Below are positions 55,421-62,979 of a stretch of DNA of 64,000 nucleotides, in pieces. This DNA comes from Herbidospora cretacea (GTDB lineage: Bacteria; Actinomycetota; Actinomycetes; Streptosporangiales; Streptosporangiaceae). Below the pieces are notes generated by a model, which saw only the letters and a list, made by a program, of their open reading frames with translations, ran no database searches and had not been told where the DNA came from. The stretch spans positions 124,001 to 188,000 of the forward strand of contig NZ_BBXG01000015.1 in the NCBI RefSeq assembly GCF_001570605.1. Reading direction: 5' to 3'. A program made the translations under genes and the position numbers. The first letter of the stretch is position 1. Every line of letters starts with the position of its first letter.

Positions 55421-56298
55421 GCGCCCCGGAGCTCGACGTCGATGACCTGTTCGCCGACGACCCCATGACGCGCCCGCTCACCTATCCCGGTCGGATCCCC
55501 CCGACCTCCGGACTGTTCGCCGACGGGCGGTACACCCGCCTGGACGTAGTCGACGGAGAGCCGGCCGAAGCATGGGTGCTCGAAACCGACCTCGGCCGCC
55601 TGGGCGACCACCTCGACCAGCTCGGCGTCGCGCCGATGTCTGAGCGGCATCGCGTGATCGCGGTCGGCTCCAACGCCGCCCCCAGCCAGCTCCACCGCAA
55701 GTTCGTCAACCACGACGTCCGGCCGGTCATCCCCCTGACCATCGCCGACGTCACCGGCATCGCCCCCGGCGTGTCGGCCCACATCAACCGGAACGGCTAC
55801 ATCCCCGCAGCCCCCATCGTCGTGCCGGGTGAGACATCCCGGCTGTTCGTGTTGTGGCTAGATGAGCCACAGTTCGAAATCCTCGACGCCACCGAGCCGA
55901 ACTACGACCGGCGGCTACTTCCCCTCGACGACTTCCCCGTGGTCCTGACCTCGGGCGTTCCGCTCCAAGCCTGTTACGTGTACGTAGGCAAACATGGCTA
56001 TCTGAGCGACGAGGCCGGGCAAGCCTTGCGGCTCACTGAGCAACGGGCGTTGATCACTCGCATACTCGGATTGTCGACTGAGCTACGGCGCCTGTGCGGG
56101 AGCACAGTTCCCGAGTTCCTGACGCGTGTTCAGGACGCGACAGTCCGCGAAGACGCGTACGAGATCTTCCGATTGGAAGGTTGGGCACGCTCTCAACCTG
56201 AGTTCTCAACTATTGAGCCTACCGATCGGCCCCTGCTCTCTCGCAAAGAGTGCGCCTCGGGTTCAGCTCGGGACCTTCCCAAAGATCGCCAAGTCTGA
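55417..56298 (+). CDS. Conserved AICE protein, possibly gamma-glutamylcyclotransferase-like
   Basis: A 293-residue soluble protein. VIAVGSNAAPSQLHRKF resembles the Y-G-S-N substrate loop of gamma-glutamylcyclotransferase folds, and TIADVTGIAPGVSAHINRNGYIPAAP and FVLWLDEPQFEILDATEPNY are typical of a conserved family I recall beside GntR regulators on actinomycete elements. No proof of activity. The start overlaps the GntR stop by four bases, so the two are co-expressed. The C-terminal 30 residues are polar and may be extra. Confidence 0.55.
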   Translation: MSAPELDVDDLFADDPMTRPLTYPGRIPPTSGLFADGRYTRLDVVDGEPAEAWVLETDLGRLGDHLDQLGVAPMSERHRVIAVGSNAAPSQLHRKFVNHDVRPVIPLTIADVTGIAPGVSAHINRNGYIPAAPIVVPGETSRLFVLWLDEPQFEILDATEPNYDRRLLPLDDFPVVLTSGVPLQACYVYVGKHGYLSDEAGQALRLTEQRALITRILGLSTELRRLCGSTVPEFLTRVQDATVREDAYEIFRLEGWARSQPEFSTIEPTDRPLLSRKECASGSARDLPKDRQV

Positions 56299-56385
56299 AG
56301 AGCTAAGGGCTACGTAGAACAGATGAAAGTCCGGATCGCTATCAGTTGCTGGCTGTCCGGGCCTTCTCTGTCGAGGTTAGCGAGA

Positions 56386-57012
56386 CTAGAGGGTGACAGA
56401 AAGAATCATCTCCCAATGGCCTTGCCCTGTGCCATTGTCACCAGTCGGTCCGCCGCAAGGACAGACCCAAGCCCCGGCCTCGTCCGTTTCCAGGGGAGGC
56501 CAGAAGCGCAGATGTACGGCCTTCACATTACGCTGCAGGCCGATCACTGCACCGTATGCATCCTCGGAACCTTCACTCGACTCGATGTGAAGGTCCAGGT
56601 CGGCTGGGCCTCGCTCATACAACCCAATGTTGAGGGGCCCTCGCGCGTCCTGCGCTGGGGCACTGTTCTTGAAGATGGTCTCCCCGCGGACGCGATAACC
56701 ACGCGGCAAATGAATCGTCACGTAGAGCCCCCACCGGCCGGAACCCTCCTCCCTGCGTGGAGAGATCCTCAAATCCCCCGGATGCGGAGGAGCCATCTCC
56801 TGATGCCATCGCGCAGCATCTAAGTCCGCAACCCGGGTCGCCTGCTCGGCGGCCCGCTCAGCAGCCTCCGCCGACTTCTTGGCGGCGAGGGCGGACCGCT
56901 TAGCATGCCTCTTCATCCCGATGTTGTAGATGGTGCCGACCATTGCGATGATCGCACCGCCCAAGGCAATCCAAGCCGATTCGTCCCAGTCCTTAAACGG
57001 GCTTAAGTCCAT
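56386..57012 (-). CDS. Hypothetical membrane-anchored protein
   Basis: A 208-residue protein. One N-terminal membrane helix (WIALGGAIIAMVGTIYNIG) is followed by an Ala/Lys/Glu coiled coil (SALAAKKSAEAAERAAEQATRV) and a beta-rich domain of about 130 residues with LYVTIHLPRGYRVRG. Two cysteines lie near the end (VCPCGG). No family is known. It faces the GGCT-like gene and may be part of the cargo. Confidence 0.55.
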   Translation of the reverse strand: MDLSPFKDWDESAWIALGGAIIAMVGTIYNIGMKRHAKRSALAAKKSAEAAERAAEQATRVADLDAARWHQEMAPPHPGDLRISPRREEGSGRWGLYVTIHLPRGYRVRGETIFKNSAPAQDARGPLNIGLYERGPADLDLHIESSEGSEDAYGAVIGLQRNVKAVHLRFWPPLETDEAGAWVCPCGGPTGDNGTGQGHWEMILSVTL

Positions 57013-57195
57013 GGATCCACCTTAGGGGTGACGAGATCGTATTGCCTGAACGACAGGGTGGCTGAGCACGCCAGACCGCGCTCAGCCACCCCGCCGCATG
57101 CCGCCAGGCCAGGGCCGTCCACGCTGTGGGGGCAGTACGTGAACGACCTCACTCCGAGCCACGGATTCCCGGAGCTCATCAGCCCGGCGGCAGCC

Positions 57196-57453
57196 TCATT
57201 GGCCTGACCACTCGACCCACTCCTCATCGGTCATTAGGACCACGTTCTCTTCGACAGACCGCGCATCGATCCACTCGCGGTCGAGCCGTCCCAGCAGGTT
57301 GACGCACTCCCTGAACAGCCGCTCCCGCACCACGTTGGCCACGGCATGGGCGGAAGCAGCCAGCGCCCGCGTGACGCTGCACCTGTAGGCGGTCCCGTCG
57401 CACGAGGGCGCCCCGCAGCCCTTGGGCCCAGAAGCCAGGTCCACCCTGCTCAC
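57196..57453 (-). CDS. Small hypothetical protein coupled to the HATPase gene
   Basis: An 85-residue protein: GCGAPSCDGTAYRCSVTRAL holds three cysteines, then a helix, then an acidic end (EENVVLMTDEEWVEW). The GTG at 57453 overlaps the HATPase stop (GTGA), and its ribosome site GGAGG lies in that gene. Coupling suggests a functional link with the ATPase. No known family. Confidence 0.6.
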   Translation of the reverse strand: MSRVDLASGPKGCGAPSCDGTAYRCSVTRALAASAHAVANVVRERLFRECVNLLGRLDREWIDARSVEENVVLMTDEEWVEWSGQ

Positions 57454-57887
57454 TGAGCCTCCGTGATCGTGGCGTAGACGACCTTGCCCCCGAAGATCAC
57501 GGGTCGGTGGTATCCCCACCCCTGCGCCAGCGCCGCCACCAACAGCAGCCCCCGGCCCCCTTCCGCATCCTCATCAGGGCAGAGCACGCGGGGTGGCTCG
57601 CGGGAGCAGTCCCAGACCGACACTACGACCCCGGCCGCGCCCGACCTCGGGAGTCGGTAGGCGTCCAGGCCGATCACCTTGGTGGGTGAATCCACCACCC
57701 TCTCTGTCGCCGTGATCGCGTTGGTGGAGAGCTCGCTCACGACGAACTCGGCCGTCTCGCTCAGACCCTCATGTCCCCATGCCGCCAAAAGGCCACGAAC
57801 ATGCGCCCGCGCTTTCGCGACAGACTCAGGATGGGCCATAAGGCGCAGGTAGTTCCCAGGGGGAATTGCCGCACACGAATTCAGCAA
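57450..57887 (-). CDS. HATPase-domain protein (RsbW-like)
   Basis: A 145-residue protein with the histidine-kinase-type ATPase fold of anti-sigma/RsbW proteins: SELSTNAI (N box), VVSVWD and EGGRGLLLVAALAQGWG (G boxes). Actinomycetes encode many such proteins beside XRE regulators, and here an XRE gene is divergent at 58169. The start is uncertain: TTG at 57887 keeps the first beta strand (CAAIPPGNYLRL); ATG at 57839 would lose it. Confidence 0.78.
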   Translation of the reverse strand: MLNSCAAIPPGNYLRLMAHPESVAKARAHVRGLLAAWGHEGLSETAEFVVSELSTNAITATERVVDSPTKVIGLDAYRLPRSGAAGVVVSVWDCSREPPRVLCPDEDAEGGRGLLLVAALAQGWGYHRPVIFGGKVVYATITEAQ

Positions 57888-58168
57888 GGAAAAGCGAGTA
57901 CATCCTGTGGCCGCTAAATCCGCAGTTCCGCCGGCCTGCCCGTGATCATCTCGCCTTGCTGCTCTTCCGGCCCTATCGTGTGCCACGGGTCGCACCTCCG
58001 AGTGCGATCAATGGGACCCGTAGGACGTGGCGACGTTTCTGCGGGTCCCGCTTCTGTTCGGGGAAGAACTGCGGTGCAGTGACATACTTGGGCCACGGGT
58101 AGTAACCGAGAAGAATCAGTGCGTGGCAAATCTCGTATGCCACATGGCGACACAACCGGAGATGGTCG

Positions 58169-59503
58169 ATGACCGAGCCCGAGATCTCAGCCGACGTTTC
58201 CGATATTTGGGAACTGTTCGGCCGCCACATCCGTCACGCGCGTAACACGAAAGATCTCAGCCTGCGCCAGCTCTCAGACCGTCTGAGCTGGCATTTCTCC
58301 CTGATTGGCAAATGGGAGCGCGGCATACACCGCCCACCGCTGGAAGCCGTCGAAAGGCTTGAGCACGCACTAGAGACGGATGGTCGACTTGTCAGTCTCT
58401 ATGCCCTAATCGTCGAACTTGACCAGTTCCGCAGGCGTATGCTCAAGATTCGCCCAACAGCCTCAGCATGCGACGAGGATGACGATATGGACCGCCGTGC
58501 AGCCCTGCGACTCATGAGCGCGTTAAGCGCCGGAGTGACAGTTCCCGCAGGAACGCTGGAAACCATTCTCAGCAGCGTCGAACGATCCTTCGGCCTGCGG
58601 GACGACCATCACATGGACGACTGGCACAGAACCGTCCAGACGTATGGCCAGCTCTATTACGCCCAGCCGCCCAACGCGTTGATCGCGGACTTAACTGCTG
58701 ATTTGCTAGAGGTCGGCCGACTTCTCCAGGACCCCCGGACTGGTCTCCCGCGCAATGAGCTGCTCCGAGTGGGGTCGCAGCTCACGGCCCTGATGGCCAC
58801 CGACTTCAACGACGCCGGGAACCGGCGTTCCGCCCGGCTGGCCTGGCAGACCGCCCGTCGCACCGCTGACGCGTCCGAAGACAGGAACCTCTCCGTCTGG
58901 GTGCGGGCTAGAGAGGCCGACTGCCTGTTCTGGCAGGACCAGCCGCGATCCATGATCGCCGCTCTCCTCGACGACGCGTTGGGCCAGGCCCAGGGCACCC
59001 CCAGCACGGGACGCGCGATGGCCTTGGAGGTCCGCGCAAAGCTCGCCGCCCTCGATGGCCGGTCCGCGGACGCCATCCAGGCACTCAACGAGCTGGCCGA
59101 CACCTATGAACGCCTACCCGACCACGCCACCACGGCCGGGGCGATCGGCTCGTCGGTGGGGACCAGCTACCCCGAAGCTTCGGTTCACCGAAGTGCGGCC
59201 TACGTGTACGCCTTCCTCGCCGACACGAAGAAGGCCCCCGTCGCGATCGACCGGGCCATTGCCACTTACCCGTCGAACCTCGCGGGCGGCAACCTGCGAC
59301 TGATCCAGGCGCTGTCTGCCGTACACGGGGGCGATCTGACGCACGCCCTTCAGGATGCTCTACGCATCGCAGAAGGAGTTCGGCAGCTCACCCCCATGAG
59401 ACAGCTCATCATCCGTCGCATCGTTGATGCGGTCCCTCGCGAGTCCGCCAACCTGCCGATGGTCAGAGAACTACGCGCGCTGGCTCACCCCGTCAACGCT
59501 TGA
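58169..59503 (+). CDS. XRE-family regulator with TPR-like domain
   Basis: A 444-residue protein. The N-terminal helix-turn-helix is RHIRHARNTKDLSLRQLSDRL and SWHFSLIGKWERG. The rest is helical, with repeats resembling TPRs (SARLAWQTARRTADAS; RSAAYVYAFLADTKKAP), as in many actinobacterial XRE regulators that may bind peptides. ATG 58169 has GGAG nine bases upstream. It is divergent from the HATPase gene across 281 bp. Confidence 0.82.
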   Translation: MTEPEISADVSDIWELFGRHIRHARNTKDLSLRQLSDRLSWHFSLIGKWERGIHRPPLEAVERLEHALETDGRLVSLYALIVELDQFRRRMLKIRPTASACDEDDDMDRRAALRLMSALSAGVTVPAGTLETILSSVERSFGLRDDHHMDDWHRTVQTYGQLYYAQPPNALIADLTADLLEVGRLLQDPRTGLPRNELLRVGSQLTALMATDFNDAGNRRSARLAWQTARRTADASEDRNLSVWVRAREADCLFWQDQPRSMIAALLDDALGQAQGTPSTGRAMALEVRAKLAALDGRSADAIQALNELADTYERLPDHATTAGAIGSSVGTSYPEASVHRSAAYVYAFLADTKKAPVAIDRAIATYPSNLAGGNLRLIQALSAVHGGDLTHALQDALRIAEGVRQLTPMRQLIIRRIVDAVPRESANLPMVRELRALAHPVNA

Positions 59504-59951
59504 ACAACGTCTTGCACACCTGCGCCTTGTAGCCGTCGAAACGGGCGCAGGGGTGGTGCCGGACGGAGCGGTGGCGTTTCGCCGCCGCTGGCCCCTTGAC
59601 CTTCTTGCTCACCCTGACGAGTGGTGTCCGGCGCTTCTCAGTCGGCTTGGCCGACGCCGCGCTCTTGTCCACCAGAGGGACATGGGGCACGCTCACTGAC
59701 GCGACTCTGAGCGCCACCGGAGCAGGTGGGGTCGATTGCGCTGCGGGAACCGGCGCAACCGCAAGTGCGGGTCGCGCGGGCTCTTCCGCTTGGACGATGA
59801 CCCCCAAGGAATAACCGAACCCCACACCGAACCCCACGGCCAGGGCCAGCGTCACGGTTCTGCGGAACAGGCTGTGCCGGCCCCAGAGGAACCGGCCGAA
59901 GGGCTTGGTGGGCGGACGACGCTTGTAGGCGGACGGCGGCAGCTCGTTCAT
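59493..59951 (-). CDS. Hypothetical single-pass membrane protein
   Basis: A 152-residue protein with a basic cytoplasmic N-terminus (about 30 residues), one membrane helix (TVTLALAVGFGVGFGYSLGVIV) and an outer region that is Pro/Ala-rich then Lys/Arg-rich (RRTPLVRVSKKVKGPAAAKR), ending with two cysteines (HPCARFDGYKAQVCKTLF). The end overlaps the XRE gene's stop by a few bases. Function unknown. Confidence 0.55.
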   Translation of the reverse strand: MNELPPSAYKRRPPTKPFGRFLWGRHSLFRRTVTLALAVGFGVGFGYSLGVIVQAEEPARPALAVAPVPAAQSTPPAPVALRVASVSVPHVPLVDKSAASAKPTEKRRTPLVRVSKKVKGPAAAKRHRSVRHHPCARFDGYKAQVCKTLFKR

Positions 59952-60576
59952 GGAAACCCCCCGATATCCAGTACGACCGGCCAGCCAAACGATCGCTGAG
60001 GATGGCGGTGTTCCCTCGCTGTCGAAACTTGGCGATCTTGCGCGGACACAGATGACAGCGGTGACAAGCATGCTTGCGCATGGATCCACCGGGAGTTTCG
60101 CGGGAAGTCGCTGACGGTGACCCGCGCTGACAGCCGTTGACACAGTCATGGCGTCAACGGCTGTCACGTCCTGTCACCGCTCCGCCATCGAGTGCGCGGG
60201 CCGCCAGAACTGGGACCCACCTTCGCCGTGTCATCGCCGTCATCACTGTCAACGGGTCAAACGCAGCAAGAAGCCTTTATCGCGCTCAGGGCGGTTCACT
60301 TTTCTGCGCCCCAAGCAGCATCAGCCTGCGCTGATCAGACAGCAGTGCATGTGCTCGGGATGGCGCGGAGGTTCTCGCCTGCCGGACAGCACCGGAGATC
60401 CTTCGACGAAAGGAGGGCGTACAAGATGGCCTCACGGCTGAGCAGCGACAAATGGACCCCCGCCGCTCAACATAGCCTCCAGCCAACTCCGACGCATCGC
60501 CATCATTCTCAAGATCACGCCCGGCATTCGGTGTTACCTTGGCCGTCTACGACCAACATCTCCTGAATAGGCAGCG
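59952..60576. other. Long intergenic region with repeats, lower GC
   Basis: No gene is supported. It holds a strong inverted repeat (next entry), several GTGACAG/CTGTCA and GTCAAC words between 60040 and 60260, and the leader of the CBS/HEPN gene. GC is lower than in the core part of the window. Confidence 0.5.
60128..60166. repeat. 14-bp inverted repeat
   Basis: TGACAGCCGTTGAC (60128-60141) and GTCAACGGCTGTCA (60153-60166) are perfect inverted copies around an 11-base loop. No T-run follows. It could be an operator, an origin element or a recombination site. Confidence 0.75.
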
Positions 60577-62088
60577 ATGGCGACTCGCGCATGGTTAGTA
60601 CGGCTCGGCAGCACGGGTGAACGGGAGGAGGCTGCGCTCTCCTCCGGCCACGTGATTTTGGGATGGTCCGAATTGGATGACCTGAGCGGCTGCGAACTGA
60701 GGGAGGACCTGGCCACGCTCGTTGCCCAGGCCTACCCTGAGGCGAGCAAGGCCGTGCGCTCCAACTGGACCGGTCAGCTCTGGCGGTTCACCAAGGAGAT
60801 GCGGCCGGGTGATTTCGTAGTATCACCGCTGAAGAACGGGAAAGTCGCCATCGGAGAGATCACGGGTGACTACCTCTTCGACGCGAGCGCCGAGCCCGAG
60901 TTCCGCCAACTCCGGCCGGTCAAATGGCATCGGACCAACATCTCGAAGAGCGTCATCAAGCAGGACTTGCGCAATAGCATGGGCTCGCTGCTAACTGTCT
61001 GCGGGCTTACCCGGTTTGGCGCGCCGCGGCGTATCGCTCACCTCGCACACCACGATTCCGATCCGGGGCCGCTGGCCGGCGAGATGGAAGTACTTGAGGG
61101 CTTCACTACCCCTCACGAACTCCTTGACGCAGTTATCTCAGGACAACCCATCCGCCTTACTATCCGCGAATTCCTCAAGCGATGGGGTGTCACGCGCCGG
61201 ACCTCGGACGCAGTGGCCCAAATCGAAACTGACCTGGCCGCGAAGGGTGTTACGACGAACCCGCCCTTCACCGAGAGCTGGATAGACAACTCCATCACAC
61301 TTGTGCCGATCGGGAGAGAGCCCGGCGAAACCACGAGCGCCGAAGAACGAATTTCTCTGGCCAATACACAAGATGCGCCCGATATGCCCCCGTTGACGCT
61401 GACCGTCAGCGTCGTACCTTCGGCCACTACACCTGTGGAATCGGTCGGACTGGGCGACAGCCTGCAGGTCGCGCGGACAAAACTACTCAGCGGACAGTTC
61501 TCCCAGCTGGCCGTCCTTGACGACAACGGAATCCTCCTGGGAGCGATCAGCTGGGAATCCATCGGCAAGGCAGCCATGACGAAAAGCCACTTAGCCACGG
61601 TCAGCAATGCCATTGATCGGACCGTCAATGCCGTTCACCTGTACACCGAACTCCTTAGTCAGGTCGGCGAAATCTACAATAGGGGTTATATCTTCACCTG
61701 CGACCATGCGATGAGGGTCGTGGGGATCATCACCGCTGCCGATATGACTAAGCAGTTCGGCCAGCTTGCCCGGCCATTCGTACTGGTCGAGGAAGCCGAG
61801 CGTCGACTCCGGCGGCGTGTGGACGAGGTCTTCTCCCTGGATGAGATTCGCAAATTCGCGAAGCTGTCTGCTTCGAAGGTGAAAGGCGCCCAAAACCTGA
61901 TGCTGCACGACTATCAGAAGCTTTTGGAGTCCTCCGACCGTTGGGCCCGCATGGAATGGGACCTCGATCACCTGCACTTCCTGGATCGGCTGGACACCGT
62001 GCGGCGCATTCGCAATGAACTCATGCACTTCGCACCGGATCCCCTGGAGGACGAGAAGATGGACACGGTGGCAGGTTTAACAACATGA
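60577..62088 (+). CDS. Putative defence protein: Mrr-like N-terminus, CBS pair, HEPN-like C-terminus
   Basis: A 503-residue protein. Residues 1-140 (TRAWLVRLGSTGEREEAAL, VILGWSEL, GQLWRFTKEMRPGDFVVSPL, LRPVKWHR) resemble the N-terminal module of some Mrr-type restriction proteins, a PUA/EVE-like domain. Residues about 285-400 look like two CBS motifs (SGQFSQLAVLDDNGILLGAI; GYIFTCDHAMRVVGIIT), which bind adenine nucleotides. The last 100 residues are helical and end with RRIRNELMHF, an R-N-x3-H motif (R479, H484) typical of HEPN RNases. No nuclease motif of Mrr is present. The domain calls are by eye; the fusion is unusual. It lies next to a type I restriction gene. Confidence 0.65.
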   Translation: MATRAWLVRLGSTGEREEAALSSGHVILGWSELDDLSGCELREDLATLVAQAYPEASKAVRSNWTGQLWRFTKEMRPGDFVVSPLKNGKVAIGEITGDYLFDASAEPEFRQLRPVKWHRTNISKSVIKQDLRNSMGSLLTVCGLTRFGAPRRIAHLAHHDSDPGPLAGEMEVLEGFTTPHELLDAVISGQPIRLTIREFLKRWGVTRRTSDAVAQIETDLAAKGVTTNPPFTESWIDNSITLVPIGREPGETTSAEERISLANTQDAPDMPPLTLTVSVVPSATTPVESVGLGDSLQVARTKLLSGQFSQLAVLDDNGILLGAISWESIGKAAMTKSHLATVSNAIDRTVNAVHLYTELLSQVGEIYNRGYIFTCDHAMRVVGIITAADMTKQFGQLARPFVLVEEAERRLRRRVDEVFSLDEIRKFAKLSASKVKGAQNLMLHDYQKLLESSDRWARMEWDLDHLHFLDRLDTVRRIRNELMHFAPDPLEDEKMDTVAGLTT

Positions 62089-62255
62089 TCCGTGTTGCGG
62101 ATCCCCGCCCGTGAATAGGGTTGGGACCGTCACCACGTGCTCTGTCCAATCCGACGAATCAAGCCTCTGCGGGTTTGGTCGAGCGACTCCACAGAAGCCA
62201 GGAACATCAAACTCTCCAACGATGCCGGACCGTTTAACTGTGACCTCGTTCTAAC

Positions 62256-62966
62256 TCACCGCCCTTCTTCGGGAAGCCAAAGCTCATTTCCTCTAGAGCG
62301 AAGTCGTTGCCGATAGTCCTCATAGCCGGGCATCGCACGCTCGACGATCCGCCAGAACTCGGGGCCGTGGTCCGGTCGCTGAAGATGCGCCAACTCGTGG
62401 ACGAGGACATAGTCGATCAAGGTGGGCGGGAGTTGCATCGTGGCCCAGTGGATGTTGACCTGACCATCCTGGGAGCAGGATCCCCACCGGTAGCCCAGAG
62501 GCCGCACCCGCAGTCCGGTCATCTCGGCACCCATGCGGGAAACCCAGGGCTGGACCCGCTTGCGGAGCCACGGCTCGCCGACCCGCCGATACCAGCGGAC
62601 TAGGTCCTTAGCCGCGCCGCCTTTGGCGAGTTCCAAGCGCCCGCGAATCAACCGGACATCTCCCGAAGCAACGATTCGAAGGCGATACGACCGACCTAGG
62701 TAGAGGAACCCCTCACCCGAGACGTACTCCTTCTCCGGTGGAGCCTCGCCCAAATCCCGCTTCTCGGCGAGCTTGCGGTACAGCCAGGACCGCTTGGCCT
62801 CGACCATCTTGACCAGCTCAGCCTTGGAGACTTGGGGCGGAACGACTGCGGTGACCGAGGCGTCGCGCTCGACAGTGAGCCGAACACTCCTGCGACGCTC
62901 ACTCACAGAAACGGCAACCTCTAGACCACCGACGCGCAGAACCCCTGGAAAATCACTCACGGTCAC
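62256..62966 (-). CDS. YgjP/M48-type zinc metallopeptidase
   Basis: A 236-residue protein with the zinc site H-E-L-A-H in VLVHELAHLQRPDHGPEFW, including the third ligand His. RVRPLGYRWGSCSQDGQVNIHW is the conserved YgjP block. It starts 13 bp after the hsdR stop on the same strand. YgjP-like proteases are often encoded beside type I restriction systems, where they may control or degrade the complex; this is a known genomic association, not a proven role. Confidence 0.88.
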   Translation of the reverse strand: MTVSDFPGVLRVGGLEVAVSVSERRRSVRLTVERDASVTAVVPPQVSKAELVKMVEAKRSWLYRKLAEKRDLGEAPPEKEYVSGEGFLYLGRSYRLRIVASGDVRLIRGRLELAKGGAAKDLVRWYRRVGEPWLRKRVQPWVSRMGAEMTGLRVRPLGYRWGSCSQDGQVNIHWATMQLPPTLIDYVLVHELAHLQRPDHGPEFWRIVERAMPGYEDYRQRLRSRGNELWLPEEGR

Positions 62967-62979
62967 CAGGATGCCAGTC

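Noticed and set aside
57003-57227. Possible 74-residue minus-strand gene
   Set aside because: It overlaps both neighbours, has no start site and no recognisable motif.
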